56,385 bases of DNA from Bifidobacterium miconis (GCF_019331735.1 NZ_JAHBBH010000019.1:1-56385), one strand, 5' to 3'. Shown: positions 18,286 through 27,684, counted from the stretch's first letter. Translations and numbers: made by a program. The notes: generated from the sequence alone by a model not told the origin.

Positions 18286-19041
18286 CTACTCCTCGTCGAG
18301 CTGGGCCATGACCTCATCGGAGGCGGTCCAGTTGGAGTAGATGTTCTGCACGTCGTCCAGATCATCGAGGTTGTCGATGAGCTTGGACACCTTGCGGGCG
18401 TCCTCGAGGCTCAGCTCGACCTCGTTCTTCGGACGCATCACCATATCGGCGGAATCGTAGTCGAAACCGGCGTCCTGCAGGCTCTTGCGCACGGTGTGCA
18501 GGTCGGACGGATCGGTGATCACGGTGAACACGTCGCCGTCGTCGATCACGTCCTCGGCGCCCGCGTCGCCGGCCTTCTCGAACAGGTCGTCGAAGTCCAC
18601 GCCTTCGGACGGGACCTCGATCTGGCCCTTGCGCTCGAAGTTGAAGGACACGGAGCCGGAGGTGGCCAGCGAGCCATTGCCCTTGGTCAGGGTGGAACGC
18701 ACTTCGGCGGCCGCGCGGTTGCGGTTGTCGGTCAGGCACTCGATGATGAGGCCGACGCCGGCGGGGGCGTAGCCCTCGTAGACGATGTCCTCGTAGTTGG
18801 CGCCGCCGGCTTCCTCACCGGAGCCGCGCTTGACGGCGCGCTTGATGTTGTCGGCCGGCATGGAAGCCTTCTTGGCCTTGTAGATGGCGTCGTACAGGGA
18901 CGGGTTGCCGTCCGGGTCGCCGCCGCCCATGCGGGCCGCGATCTCGATGTTCTTGATGAGCTTGGCGAACAGCTTGCCGCGCTTGGCGTCGATGGCGGCC
19001 TTCTTGTGCTTGGTGGTCGCCCACTTGGAATGACCTGACAT
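18286..19041 (-). CDS. yebC: YebC/PmpR-family protein
   Basis: This 251-residue protein has the classic family opening [21 protein letters not shown] and the full three-domain length. Members were described as transcriptional regulators or, more recently, as factors that help ribosomes pass difficult proline stretches. It heads the run yebC-ruvC-ruvA-ruvB, the conserved actinobacterial order. ATG 19041 is preceded by AGGAGC. Confidence 0.95.
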   Translation of the reverse strand: MSGHSKWATTKHKKAAIDAKRGKLFAKLIKNIEIAARMGGGDPDGNPSLYDAIYKAKKASMPADNIKRAVKRGSGEEAGGANYEDIVYEGYAPAGVGLIIECLTDNRNRAAAEVRSTLTKGNGSLATSGSVSFNFERKGQIEVPSEGVDFDDLFEKAGDAGAEDVIDDGDVFTVITDPSDLHTVRKSLQDAGFDYDSADMVMRPKNEVELSLEDARKVSKLIDNLDDLDDVQNIYSNWTASDEVMAQLDEE

Positions 19042-19091
19042 AATGCTCCTACAAATGTACGGATAAAACTGGCAAACGGGATAAGTTTAGA

Positions 19092-19130
19092 GCGCTTTGC
19101 AGACAACTGCCAGCAATGCCGGCAAAGCGC
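19092..19130. repeat. Hairpin between thrS and yebC, first of two
   Basis: GCGCTTTGC (19092-19100) and GCAAAGCGC (19122-19130) form a perfect nine-base stem in the 167-base gap after thrS. No T run follows on either side, so termination is uncertain. Confidence 0.6.
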
Positions 19131-19151
19131 CGAACACGGCGGCGAACACAG

Positions 19152-19191
19152 GTGTTCCGCGGAACGGACGTACGCACGTCCCGCGGAACAC
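19152..19191. repeat. Hairpin between thrS and yebC, second of two
   Basis: GTGTTCCGCGG (19152-19162) and CCGCGGAACAC (19181-19191) pair perfectly, with an inner GACGT/ACGTC stem and an AAC bulge. It lies 18 bases after the thrS stop and may protect or end its transcript. Confidence 0.7.
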
Positions 19192-19208
19192 GTTGGCAAC
19201 TGCCGGGA

Positions 19209-21254
19209 TCAGGCCTCGGCCGGAGCGGCCACGGCGGCCTTGAAGTCGTCCGCGGAGTTGACCTGGACGCGCTTGGCGATCACGTCGAGGATCTGCTGGC
19301 GCGCCTGGTCGACCGGCACGCCGTTGAGCTGGCTGCCGTCGCGGAAGCGGAAGCTGACCGCGTTGTTCTTCATGTCCTCCTCGCCGACGATGAGGATGAA
19401 CGGCGTCTTGGACTTGGAGGCGTTGCGGATCTTCTTGCCGAAGCGATCGTCGGAGTAGTCGATCTCGCAGCGGACCATCTCGTCCTCGAGGCTCTTGACG
19501 AAGCCGGCCAGATGCGGCGCGAACTCGTCGGCGACCGGAATGCCGAGCACCTGCACCGGGGCGAGCCACACCGGGAACGCGCCTGCATAGTGCTCGAGCA
19601 GCACGGCGAAGAAGCGCTCGATGGAGCCGAACAGCGCACGGTGGATCATGACCGGACGCTGGTGCGTGCCGTCGGCCGCGATGTACTCGAGCTGGAAGCG
19701 CTCGGGCAGGTTGAAGTCGAGCTGGATGGTCGACACCTGCCAGGTGCGGCCGATCGCGTCGCGGGCCTGCACGGAGATCTTCGGACCGTAGAACGCGGCG
19801 CCGCCCGGATCGGCCACGAGGTTGAGGCCGGAGTCCTTGGCGACTTCGGCGAGCGTGTTGGTCGCCTCCTCCCAGATCTCGTCGCTGCCGACGTACTTGT
19901 TCGGATCCTTGGTGGACAGCTCGAGGTAGAAGTCGTCCAGGCCGAAGTCGCGCAGCACCTTGAGCACGAAGGTGAGCAGGTTGGTCAGCTCGCCCTTCAT
20001 CTGCTCGCGCGTGCAGTAGATGTGGGAATCGTCCTGGGTGAGGCCGCGCACGCGGGTCAGGCCGTGGACCTCGCCGGACTTCTCGTAGCGGTACACGGTG
20101 CCGAACTCGAACAGGCGCAGCGGCAGCTCCTTGTAGGAGCGCTGGCGGGACTTGAAGATGAGGTTGTGCATCGGGCAGTTCATCGGCTTCAAGTAGTAAT
20201 CGAAGCCCTGCTTGGTGATGTTGCCGTCCGCGTCGCGCTCCTCGTCCAGGCGCATGGCCGGGTACATGGAGTCCTTGTACCAGTGCAGGTGGCCGGAGGT
20301 CTCGTACAGGCCGCCCTTGGTGATGTGCGGGGTCTGCACGAAGCTGTAGTGGTACTTGCGGTGCATCTCGCGGGAGTAGTCCTCCATCGCGTTGATGACC
20401 GCGGCGCCCTTCGGGTGGAACACGGCAAGACCAGGTCCGATCTCCTCCGGGAAGGAGAACAGGTCCATTTCGGCGCCGAGCTTGCGGTGGTCGCGCTTGG
20501 CGGCCTCCTCGAGACGGGTCTGATAGGCCTTGAGGTCTTCCTTGCTGGCCCATGCGGTGCCGTAGATGCGCTGCATGGTCGGGTTCTTCTCGGAGCCGCG
20601 CCAGTAGGCGGCGGCGGAACGCTCGATCTTGAACGCCTTGATGAAGTGCGTGTTCGGCAGGTGCGGTCCGCGGCACAGGTCCTTCCACACGACGTTGCCG
20701 TCACGGTCGACGTTGTCGTAGAAGCTGAGCTCCTTGCCGGAAATCTCGGTCGCGGTGGACGGGTCGAGGTGCGCTTCCTTGTCCTGGATCAGCTCGATCT
20801 TGAACGGCTGGTCGGCCTCCTCCTTGAGCGCCTCCTCCTCGGTGACGACGCGGCGGCGGAAGGACTGCGCGGACTTGATGATCCGCTGCATGTGCTTCTC
20901 GATGTTCTTGAGGTCGTCCGGCGTGAACGGCTGGTCGACCTGGAAGTCGTAGTAGAAGCCGTCCTTGATGATCGGGCCGACGCCGAGCTTGGCGTTCGGG
21001 AACAGTTCCTGCACGGCCTGCGCCATGACGTGGGTGGCGGAGTGACGCATGATGCCGAGGCCGTCCTCGCTGTCGAGCGCGACGGATTCGACCGCGTCGC
21101 CGTCGGCAAGCGGCGTGTACAGGTCACGCAGTTCGCCGTTGAGGCGCACGGCGATGATGTTCTTGTCGTCCGCGAACAGTTCGGTGCCGGTGGTGGTAGC
21201 TTCCACCTCCTTCGCTTCGCCGTTGACCGTAATGGAGATGGAGCTTTGCGCCAT
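19209..21254 (-). CDS. thrS: Threonine-tRNA ligase
   Basis: ThrS charges tRNA-Thr. The 681-residue protein has an N-terminal TGS domain (about 1-65), an editing domain containing [11 protein letters not shown], and a class II catalytic core with [14 protein letters not shown] (zinc-binding Cys) and [18 protein letters not shown]-terminal anticodon-binding domain ends in about 60 extra residues with an Ala-rich tail. ATG 21254 follows AAAGGA. The 269-base leader upstream contains a strong hairpin but no visible T-box. Confidence 0.97.
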   Translation of the reverse strand: MAQSSISITVNGEAKEVEATTTGTELFADDKNIIAVRLNGELRDLYTPLADGDAVESVALDSEDGLGIMRHSATHVMAQAVQELFPNAKLGVGPIIKDGFYYDFQVDQPFTPDDLKNIEKHMQRIIKSAQSFRRRVVTEEEALKEEADQPFKIELIQDKEAHLDPSTATEISGKELSFYDNVDRDGNVVWKDLCRGPHLPNTHFIKAFKIERSAAAYWRGSEKNPTMQRIYGTAWASKEDLKAYQTRLEEAAKRDHRKLGAEMDLFSFPEEIGPGLAVFHPKGAAVINAMEDYSREMHRKYHYSFVQTPHITKGGLYETSGHLHWYKDSMYPAMRLDEERDADGNITKQGFDYYLKPMNCPMHNLIFKSRQRSYKELPLRLFEFGTVYRYEKSGEVHGLTRVRGLTQDDSHIYCTREQMKGELTNLLTFVLKVLRDFGLDDFYLELSTKDPNKYVGSDEIWEEATNTLAEVAKDSGLNLVADPGGAAFYGPKISVQARDAIGRTWQVSTIQLDFNLPERFQLEYIAADGTHQRPVMIHRALFGSIERFFAVLLEHYAGAFPVWLAPVQVLGIPVADEFAPHLAGFVKSLEDEMVRCEIDYSDDRFGKKIRNASKSKTPFILIVGEEDMKNNAVSFRFRDGSQLNGVPVDQARQQILDVIAKRVQVNSADDFKAAVAAPAEA

Positions 21255-21365
21255 GATGTGTCCTTTGCTATCGGGGCCCGCGTTACCAATGGGCAGGCCT
21301 GGACTGGTAATCAACATGGGACACGATAGGATCGAGCGCCGACATTGGCCGTGAACGCTCTCACG

Positions 21366-21419
21366 GCGTGGCGGAAAGGGCTCGCTGAGTCGGCGCTCAG
21401 CGAGCTCTTTCCGCCACGC
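21366..21419. promoter_or_regulatory. Near-perfect 24-base hairpin in the thrS leader
   Basis: 21366-21389 pairs with 21396-21419 over 24 bases with a single G/A difference that remains a wobble pair in RNA, around a six-base loop. A smaller stem CCGTGA/TCACGG abuts it at 21349-21366. They sit 95-165 bases upstream of thrS. There is no T run, so an mRNA structural or regulatory role is more likely than termination. Confidence 0.65.
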
Positions 21420-21492
21420 ACGGTCCGGTCTCGGGAACCGCCAAGGATGCCGGCGCCGCACGCCGCGATCCACGAGTCCGGAACCGGAACGC

Positions 21493-21517
21493 AAAAAGGC
21501 TCCCCATCCGGGGAGCC
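21493..21517 (-). terminator. Terminator of the tRNA cluster
   Basis: On the minus strand GGCTCCCC-GGAT-GGGGAGCC is followed by TTTTTG. It lies seven bases past the CCA of the last tRNA-Gly, so it ends the six-tRNA transcript ahead of thrS. Confidence 0.92.
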
Positions 21518-21523
21518 TTGAAC

Positions 21524-21599
21524 TGGAGCGGACAACGGGACTCGAACCCGCGGTCTCAACCTTGGCAAGGTTGCGCTTTACCAACTAAGCTATGTCCGC
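21524..21599 (-). tRNA. tRNA-Gly (anticodon GCC), CCA encoded
   Basis: Acceptor GCGGACA/TGTCCGC, anticodon loop TTGCCAA in stem CAACC/GGTTG, T arm GCGGG-TTCGAGT-CCCGT and discriminator T fit tRNA-Gly. The encoded CCA is included. It is last in the cluster. Another almost identical copy at 22039-22111 differs at one T-loop base. Confidence 0.95.
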
Positions 21600-21630
21600 A
21601 AAGGATTCCGCCGTGAGAAGCGGATTCCAG

Positions 21631-21703
21631 TGGAGCTAAGGGGATTCGAACCCCTGACCCTCTCCATGCCATGGAGATGCGCTACCAGCTGCGCCATAGC
21701 CCC
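21631..21703 (-). tRNA. tRNA-Ala (anticodon GGC)
   Basis: The acceptor GGGGCTA/TAGCTCC has the G3:U70 wobble pair that marks alanine tRNAs. Anticodon loop ATGGCAT lies in stem TCTCC/GGAGA, and the discriminator is A. CCA is not encoded. Confidence 0.95.
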
Positions 21704-21722
21704 GAAACGCCTACTGCGTTCG

Positions 21723-21795
21723 TGGGTGATGTAGGAATCGAACCTACGACCCCTTCCGTGTGAAGGAAGTGCGCTAGCCGCTGCGCCAATCACCC
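21723..21795 (-). tRNA. tRNA-Val (anticodon CAC)
   Basis: Acceptor GGGTGAT/ATCACCC, anticodon loop TTCACAC in stem CTTCC/GGAAG, and T arm with GTTCGATT give a normal cloverleaf. Anticodon CAC reads GUG. CCA is not encoded. Confidence 0.95.
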
Positions 21796-21827
21796 GAACC
21801 TATGAAATTGTGAATGCCAAGCACTCG

Positions 21828-21899
21828 TGGGCGATACAAGATTCGAACTTGTGACCCCTTCCGTGTCAGGGAAGTGCGCTACCTCTGCGCCAACCGCCC
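21828..21899 (-). tRNA. tRNA-Val (anticodon GAC)
   Basis: Acceptor GGGCGGT/ATCGCCC (one wobble pair), anticodon loop CTGACAC in stem CTTCC/GGAAG. Anticodon GAC reads GUC and GUU. The anticodon arm is nearly identical to that of the adjacent tRNA-Val(CAC), suggesting duplication. Confidence 0.95.
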
Positions 21900-21938
21900 G
21901 GGTCATATCCAATCCGCCGAACACGTCGGCCGACTGAG

Positions 21939-22009
21939 AGGTGGGTACGAGAGTCGAACTCGTCTATACGGCTTTGCAGGCCGCTGCCTAACCGCTTGGC
22001 TAACCCACC
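21939..22009 (-). tRNA. tRNA-Cys (anticodon GCA)
   Basis: Acceptor GGTGGGT/ACCCACC, anticodon loop CTGCAAA in stem GCGGC/GCCGT, and discriminator T, the known cysteine identity base. The Gly-Cys-Val order is common in actinobacteria. Confidence 0.95.
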
Positions 22010-22038
22010 GCAAAGGTCGTCAACTCATCGGACCTTAG

Positions 22039-22111
22039 AGCGGACAACGGGACTCGGACCCGCGGTCTCAACCTTGGCAAGGTTGCGCTTTACCAACTAA
22101 GCTATGTCCGC
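22039..22111 (-). tRNA. tRNA-Gly (anticodon GCC), variant T-loop
   Basis: This is the first gene of the cluster. It matches the other tRNA-Gly(GCC) along its whole length except at position 22057, where the T-loop reads GTCCGAGT instead of GTTCGAGT. That removes the almost universal pseudouridine-55 site. CCA is not encoded, unlike in its twin. Confidence 0.92.
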
Positions 22112-22284
22112 AATGCTTCCCGGCGACTTACCACCGCCTGAGCACAAGTGATTACTATACACGCATCGGCCGCCCATGCAAACCACGGCGTGTCGCACCG
22201 GTCCGGCATGCTTGCCGCGCAACCGCCAATTCGCCTCCGGCATAAGGAATTCCAAGGGTTTTCGGACCGGTTACATTAGAAGGC

Positions 22285-23115
22285 ATGAAGGAAGAAGCAA
22301 CGTCGAACGACACGGTGATGATCGCCGCGTTCGAAGGATGGAACGACGCCTGCCAGGCCGCGACGAACGTCGTGCGCCATCTGACCGCCGTCTACGAGTC
22401 GCGCGAGGTGCGCAGCATCCGCTGCGACGGATTCTACGACTACCAGCAAACCCGGCCGATCGTCTGTCACGCGACGGGACGCCGGCGCATCGTCTGGCCG
22501 CAGACCACGTTCTGGGACATCGCCGTCGCCCCCGGCCGCCACCTGATCGCGCAGCTCGCGCCCGAGCCGAACTATCGCTGGCGCGAGTACTGCCGCGAAT
22601 CGCTGCGCATCGCCGACGAACTGGACGTGACGCATGTGGTCATGCTCGGCTCGATGTTCGCCGACTGCCCACATACGCGTCCGCTGCCGGTGGACGTGAA
22701 CTGCGAGAACGCCGACGTCGATCCCGACCAGCGCTACAGCGGTCCGGCAGGCATCCCGACGATTCTCGACGACATCGCCGCCCAGGACGGGTTCGACACG
22801 ACGACGATGTGGGCGTCGGTCCCCCAGTATTTGGGCGACGGCGACTGCGCGCAGGCCACGCTGGACCTGCTCGGACGACTCTCGGATCTGCTCGGCGTCG
22901 ATCTCGATGCGGGCGACCTGCCGCGCAAGGCCGAGGAATGGAAGGCGCAGGCCTCGATGCTGGTGCGCTGCAACGACGCGCTTCAAGACTACGTCCGGCA
23001 TCTTGAAGCCAAGTACGACAGGCATGACAAAGCCCGCCGGGAGGCATCCCTCGGCGGGCCTCAATGCGAGCAGCTGGTGCGGGAGGCCGAGGCCTTTCTC
23101 AAGGACCTCGGCTGA
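22285..23115 (+). CDS. PAC2-family (proteasome assembly chaperone-like) protein
   Basis: This 276-residue soluble protein shows the PAC2 fold pattern common in actinobacteria: AAFEGWNDACQAAT near the start, HVVMLGSMFADCPHTRP in the middle, and a segment ending MWASVPQYL. The C-terminal 60 residues look like a charged helix. The biochemical role in bacteria without a proteasome is unknown. ATG 22285 is only eight bases after a -10-like TACATT (22272-22277), so the message might be nearly leaderless. Confidence 0.85.
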   Translation: MKEEATSNDTVMIAAFEGWNDACQAATNVVRHLTAVYESREVRSIRCDGFYDYQQTRPIVCHATGRRRIVWPQTTFWDIAVAPGRHLIAQLAPEPNYRWREYCRESLRIADELDVTHVVMLGSMFADCPHTRPLPVDVNCENADVDPDQRYSGPAGIPTILDDIAAQDGFDTTTMWASVPQYLGDGDCAQATLDLLGRLSDLLGVDLDAGDLPRKAEEWKAQASMLVRCNDALQDYVRHLEAKYDRHDKARREASLGGPQCEQLVREAEAFLKDLG

Positions 23116-23203
23116 CGTCCCGCAGCAGTCCCTAGCGCGGGTCGATGCGGTGCAGGCCCGCCGTGCGCGATGCGGCAGTGCGGCAGGCCTGCGCCGCAGA
23201 CGG

Positions 23204-24118
23204 TCACGCCGTGACGGCGAGCGCCGCTGCGGCCGTGGTCGTCGCCTCCAGCGGCTGCAGCACGCCGGTGATGAGCAGCAGGGCGACGATGACGGCGAGC
23301 GCGATGCGGTAAATCGCGAACGCCTTGTAGGAGAACGTGGAGACGAACTTCAAAAAGCCGATGATCACGATGTATCCGACGACGAAGGAGACGATGGTCG
23401 CGGCGATCGTGGGCCCCCAGCCGGGGAACGGCGTGCCGGCGAGGTCGCCGGCGGCGTAGTCCTTGACGGCGGAGACGGCTTCGAGCAGGCCCGCGCCGAA
23501 CACGGCGGGGATGGCCATGAGGAAGGCGACGCGCACGGCGGCTTCGCGGGTGTAGCCCATGGCGCGGCCGAAAGTGATGGTGCCGCCGGAGCGGGAGACG
23601 CCCGGAATGAGGGCGAGCATCTGGCCGATGCCGAAGATGAGCGCCTCCTTGGCGGTCATGTCCTCGATGCGCTTGATCTGGCGGGCGCGGTCGTCGACGA
23701 TCCACAGCAGCACGCCGAAGACGAACAGCACGGCGACGGTGATCCACAGATTGCGCAGCGTCGATTCGATCGCGTGCTTGAACGCAAGTCCGGCGATGAC
23801 GATCGGCAGCGTGCCGAGGATGATGTACCAGCCGAGCAGGGCGTCCTTGTCGCCCTGGCCCATGCGGTGCTTCCAGTCCTTGCCGTTGTGGCCGAACAGG
23901 CAGCCGAACCAGTGGGACAGGATGCGGATGATGTCGTGGCGGAAGTACAGCAGCACGGCCAGCTCGGTGCCGATCTGAATGATGGCGGTGAACGCGGCCC
24001 CCGGGTCGGAGCCGATCATCAGGTCGCCGATGATGCGGATGTGCGCGCTGGACGACACGGGCAGGTATTCGGTCAGCGCCTGCACCAGGCCCAGTATGAT
24101 CGCCTGAAAGAAATTCAT
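23204..24118 (-). CDS. uppP: Undecaprenyl-diphosphatase (bacitracin resistance protein)
   Basis: UppP recycles the lipid carrier of cell-wall synthesis by removing a phosphate from undecaprenyl diphosphate. It has 304 residues with about eight helices and both signature motifs, LTEYLPVSSSAH near the start and PGVSRSGGTITFGRAMG in the middle. ATG 24118 follows AGAGGGGA. It converges with the PAC2 gene, leaving 88 bases between stops. Confidence 0.95.
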   Translation of the reverse strand: MNFFQAIILGLVQALTEYLPVSSSAHIRIIGDLMIGSDPGAAFTAIIQIGTELAVLLYFRHDIIRILSHWFGCLFGHNGKDWKHRMGQGDKDALLGWYIILGTLPIVIAGLAFKHAIESTLRNLWITVAVLFVFGVLLWIVDDRARQIKRIEDMTAKEALIFGIGQMLALIPGVSRSGGTITFGRAMGYTREAAVRVAFLMAIPAVFGAGLLEAVSAVKDYAAGDLAGTPFPGWGPTIAATIVSFVVGYIVIIGFLKFVSTFSYKAFAIYRIALAVIVALLLITGVLQPLEATTTAAAALAVTA

Positions 24119-24271
24119 GATCCCCTCTTGATTCCGGTCATGTTTTCGTTTGCATCGACCAACGTTACTCACCGGTCTCTAAGAATGGGCACAGCCGGCG
24201 GATTGTCTCGTCAAATGCCCACAATCGGGGATGACATCGTCCGTGCTCCGCAAGGAGGGAATGGAGGGAAT

Positions 24272-25063
24272 ATGGCAACGTACCGCAAGTCGCGCATGTG
24301 GGCGCCGGAGGGGTTCTTCGAGTGCGAGGGCCGTGGCCTCGAGTGGCTTGGGGAGGCGCATGCGCAGGGTGGTCCGCGCGTGGTGGACGTGTACGGCTGG
24401 GGCAAGGACCATCTGGACATCGAACGTGTGGATGCGTGCTCCCCCACGCCGAAGGCGGCGCACGAGTTCGGCGCGGCATTGGCGCACATGCACGATGCGG
24501 GCGCCGCGCATTTCGGCTCGGCTCCCGCCGGCTATGAGGGAACGTGCTATTTCGGCCCGCTGCAGGATCCGGTGCCGATGACGACCGGCGCGTGGGATGA
24601 TCCGGCGACGTACTACGCCGAAGGCCGCCTGTTGCCGATGGTCGAGCTGGGCATCGCCCGAGGCGAGCTGACGAAGGCCGATCTGGAACTCACGCAGCGC
24701 GTGGTCGACGCGCTGCCCGACCTGCTGGGCCGGGCGGCGGCGGACAAGCCGGCCCGCGTGCACGGCGATCTGTGGAGCGGCAATGTGATGTGGACCGCCG
24801 ATTCGGGGCAGTGCGAGGCGGTGTTGATCGACCCGGCGGCGCATGGCGGCCATCGCGAGGAGGATCTGGCGATGCTGCATCTGTTCGGCATGAGCTATCT
24901 GACCGAGATTCTGGACGGCTACCAGTCGGTGCACCCGCTCAAGGCCGGGTGGCAGGAACGCACGACGCTGTGGCAGCTCTATCCGATCGCCGGGCATTGC
25001 GTGTTCTTCGGCGGCGGCTATGTGAGCGAATACCGCGCCATGTGCCGTTCGCTGCTCAAATAG
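24272..25063 (+). CDS. Fructosamine kinase-family protein
   Basis: This 263-residue kinase-like protein contains the aminoglycoside/fructosamine kinase signature HGDLWSGN (His164, Asp166) and the metal-binding Asp187 in LIDPAAHGG. Relatives phosphorylate ketoamines (glycated amines) or related sugars. I start at ATG 24272 after GGAGGGAAT; the frame extends far upstream but without similarity. It shares a hairpin with convergent dnaJ. Confidence 0.88.
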   Translation: MATYRKSRMWAPEGFFECEGRGLEWLGEAHAQGGPRVVDVYGWGKDHLDIERVDACSPTPKAAHEFGAALAHMHDAGAAHFGSAPAGYEGTCYFGPLQDPVPMTTGAWDDPATYYAEGRLLPMVELGIARGELTKADLELTQRVVDALPDLLGRAAADKPARVHGDLWSGNVMWTADSGQCEAVLIDPAAHGGHREEDLAMLHLFGMSYLTEILDGYQSVHPLKAGWQERTTLWQLYPIAGHCVFFGGGYVSEYRAMCRSLLK

Positions 25064-25125
25064 GCCCGTCGACGCGATCGAATTGCGGCAGCCGACGGAT
25101 GACGATCGACCGCGTCGAATACGCG

Positions 25126-25166
25126 AATGGCCGTCGCGCCCTGTTCCATCGGGCACGACGGCCATT
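25126..25166. terminator. Two-way terminator between fructosamine kinase and dnaJ
   Basis: AATGGCCGTCG (25126-25136) and CGACGGCCATT (25156-25166) form an 11-base stem with an inner GCCC/GGGC pair. It lies midway between two convergent stops. Confidence 0.75.
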
Positions 25167-25206
25167 TGCGCATCGGCTTATTTCATCCGCTTCATACGGC
25201 GGCCGT

Positions 25207-26358
25207 TCAGCTCAGCGCGTCCTTGAGCTTCGAAAAGAAGCCCTTGCGCGCGCCGGCCGAGGCGGGCTTGGAGCCCTGCGCCACGTGGGACGCGTCGCCG
25301 TCGTGGCTGTCGGAGAATTCCTCGATGAGCTTGCGCTCGTGCTCGCTGAGCTTGGTGGGCACGCGGACGGCGATGTGGGCGATGAGGTCGCCGCGTTCGC
25401 CCTGCTGGCGCATGCGCGCGACGCCGAGTCCCTTGAGCGTGACCGTATCCTCCTGCTGGCATCCTTCGGGAATGGTCACGGTTTTCGCGCCGTCGAACGT
25501 GTCGATGTCGACGTCGTGGCCGAGCACGGCCCAGCTCATCGGCACCTGAATCCAGCAGTGCAGGTCGTCGCCGTCGCGGGTGAACTGCTTGTCGGGCTTG
25601 ACGCGCACGTCGATGTACAGGTCGCCGGCGGTGCCGCCGCCCTCGCCGACCTCGCCCTGACCGGCCAAGCGGAGGCGGGCGTTGTCGGAGATGCCGGCGG
25701 GGATGGTCACGCCCACGGAGCGTGTGGTGCGCACGCGGCCGTGGCCGAGGCAGGACGGGCACGGGTTCTCGATGACCGTGCCGTGCCCCTCGCACTTCTC
25801 GCACGGGGCGGAGGTCATCATCTGGCCGAGCATGGTGCGCACCACCTTCTGCACGAAGCCCTGTCCGTGGCACTGGGGGCAGGTGACCGGCTGGGAACCG
25901 TTCTGCGCGCCGGATCCGCCGCACTCCTGGCACAGGCCGAACGTGTTGATCTTGACGTGGGCGGTGCCGCCGAACACGGCGGTCTTCAGATCGATGGAGG
26001 TCGAGGCGAGCGCGTCGCGTCCGGGCTGGGTACGCGGGGTCGGACCTTGCGAGCCGCCGAACGCGCCGCCGAAGAACTGGCCGAAGATGTCTCCCATGTC
26101 GCCCATGCCGGAGAAGCCGCCCGGGAATCCTCCCGCGCCCGCGTTCGGGTTGTTCGGGTCGACGCCGGAATCGTACATGCGGCGCTTGTCGGGGTCGCTG
26201 AGCACCTCGTAGGCGTTGTTGACTTCCTTGAACTTGTCCTCGAATTCCGGGCCGGCGATGTCGGGATGGTATTTGCGGCTCATCTTGCGATAGGCCTTCT
26301 TGATCTCTTCCTCGCTCGCCGTGCGTTCGATGCCGAGCACCTCGTAGTAGTCTGCCAC
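25207..26358 (-). CDS. dnaJ: Chaperone DnaJ (HrcA-linked copy)
   Basis: The 383-residue co-chaperone stimulates DnaK. It has a J domain (1-70, HPD at 31-33), a Gly/Phe-rich region (about 73-110), and four zinc motifs: [24 protein letters not shown] and [10 protein letters not shown]-terminal substrate-binding part follows. It lies 51 bases after hrcA, under the CIRCE element. Being in the hrcA operon rather than with dnaK-grpE, it corresponds to the second DnaJ of actinobacteria. Confidence 0.96.
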   Translation of the reverse strand: MADYYEVLGIERTASEEEIKKAYRKMSRKYHPDIAGPEFEDKFKEVNNAYEVLSDPDKRRMYDSGVDPNNPNAGAGGFPGGFSGMGDMGDIFGQFFGGAFGGSQGPTPRTQPGRDALASTSIDLKTAVFGGTAHVKINTFGLCQECGGSGAQNGSQPVTCPQCHGQGFVQKVVRTMLGQMMTSAPCEKCEGHGTVIENPCPSCLGHGRVRTTRSVGVTIPAGISDNARLRLAGQGEVGEGGGTAGDLYIDVRVKPDKQFTRDGDDLHCWIQVPMSWAVLGHDVDIDTFDGAKTVTIPEGCQQEDTVTLKGLGVARMRQQGERGDLIAHIAVRVPTKLSEHERKLIEEFSDSHDGDASHVAQGSKPASAGARKGFFSKLKDALS

Positions 26359-26409
26359 TGTCCGTCCTTTATCGTTGTTGGTCGCGTGTCATTGTGCCAT
26401 AAGCCGGGG

Positions 26410-27567
26410 TCAGTCCCCGATCGGACCGCCGTCCGCCGCCAGCGAGGCGGTCAGGTAACGGGCGACGGCCCTCACCGCCGCGATGGTCGCGGCGTAGTCC
26501 ATGTGCGTCGGCCCGATCGAACCGACGAATGCGAGCGGCTCCCCGGTTCCAGCCGGGCCCGTTTGCGTGAGATCCGCACCTGCGACCGTGCCTGCGCCGG
26601 CCGCCCCGGCGCCATCGGCCGCGTCTGCCCGCTCGGCGGCCGCCCCGTCCGCCGTCGCCGTCCGGCCGTAGCCGCTGGTCACCACGGAGGCGTGCATCAG
26701 CCCCGGGGTGTGCGTCTCCGACCCGATGGCCACGCCGACGCCGTCGGGGCCGGGCTCTTCGCTCAGCGCGCTCATCAGGCGCATGATGACGACCTGCTCC
26801 TCGAGCGCGTCGAACAGCGGGGCCAGATCGGCCGGCGTGCGCTGGTGCGCGAGCTTGGACGCGCCGGCGACGTACATTTCGTTGGCGCGCTCGTCGTCGG
26901 CCATCGTCGCGAACGCCGCGGCGAGCGATTCGCCGACGGACGACGCGGAACGCCACGCCGGATCGGCCGTGATCGCACGGAGCCGTTCGACGGCGGCCGC
27001 GAAGGACAGGCCGGAGCACTGACGGTTGACGACGTCGCAGAATCGCGACAGATCGTCGGCGGCCGGCATCGGCCGCACGGCGAGCGTATGCTGCGCGACG
27101 CGGCCGGTGTCGGTGATCACGACGGCAAGCAGCACGCTCGCGCCGACCGGCACGATCTCGACGTGCCGGAGCGTCGCCTTGGAGAGCGCCGGAGACGCGA
27201 CGACCGCGACCTGACCGGTGATCTGCGACAGCAGGCGGGCCGCGCGCTGCAGGGTGTCCTGCAGGCTGACCGAACCGGACAGGAACGTGGCGATGCCGCT
27301 GCGCTGCGCAGGCGAGAGCGGCATGACCGTGGCGAGACGGTCGACGAAGTACCGGTATCCCTTTTCGGTGGGGATGCGGCCGGCGGAGGTATGGGGCTGG
27401 ATGAGGTATCCCTCGTCCTCCAGCGCGGCCATGTCGTTGCGCACGGTGGCGGAGCTCACGCCCAGATCGTGGGCCTTGGTCAGCGAGGACGACCCGACGG
27501 GCTCCTGTGAGCGGATGTAATCCTCCACGACGGCGCGCAGCACCAGCATGCGACGCGACTGCGTCAT
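26410..27567 (-). CDS. hrcA: Heat-inducible transcription repressor HrcA
   Basis: HrcA binds CIRCE and represses heat-shock operons. It starts with the winged-helix domain (SRRMLVLRAVVEDYI, and VSSATVRNDMAALEDEGYL as recognition region) and continues with the dimerisation domain. At 385 residues it is longer than the usual 340-350 because of an Ala/Gly-rich insertion around residues 301-340. ATG 27567 is preceded by AAAGGAGG. It controls itself and dnaJ through the perfect CIRCE 91 bases upstream. Confidence 0.96.
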   Translation of the reverse strand: MTQSRRMLVLRAVVEDYIRSQEPVGSSSLTKAHDLGVSSATVRNDMAALEDEGYLIQPHTSAGRIPTEKGYRYFVDRLATVMPLSPAQRSGIATFLSGSVSLQDTLQRAARLLSQITGQVAVVASPALSKATLRHVEIVPVGASVLLAVVITDTGRVAQHTLAVRPMPAADDLSRFCDVVNRQCSGLSFAAAVERLRAITADPAWRSASSVGESLAAAFATMADDERANEMYVAGASKLAHQRTPADLAPLFDALEEQVVIMRLMSALSEEPGPDGVGVAIGSETHTPGLMHASVVTSGYGRTATADGAAAERADAADGAGAAGAGTVAGADLTQTGPAGTGEPLAFVGSIGPTHMDYAATIAAVRAVARYLTASLAADGGPIGD

Positions 27568-27657
27568 GACGCGCCTCCTTTATATATGCGTGCATGATAT
27601 GCAACGGGTGCCCCGCACAAACGCGACGCGCACGTGTTGCGTTTCGTTCATATTGTA

Positions 27658-27684
27658 TTAGCACTCCCGCGTGTCGAGTGCTAA
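27658..27684 (-). promoter_or_regulatory. CIRCE operator for hrcA-dnaJ
   Basis: TTAGCACTC, nine bases, then GAGTGCTAA is a perfect match to the CIRCE consensus bound by HrcA. A -10-like TACAAT on the minus strand lies next to it (27652-27657). Confidence 0.97.

Noticed and set aside
21255..21523. T-box riboswitch upstream of thrS
   Set aside because: No T-box consensus and no terminator/antiterminator pair could be found; only hairpins without a T run.
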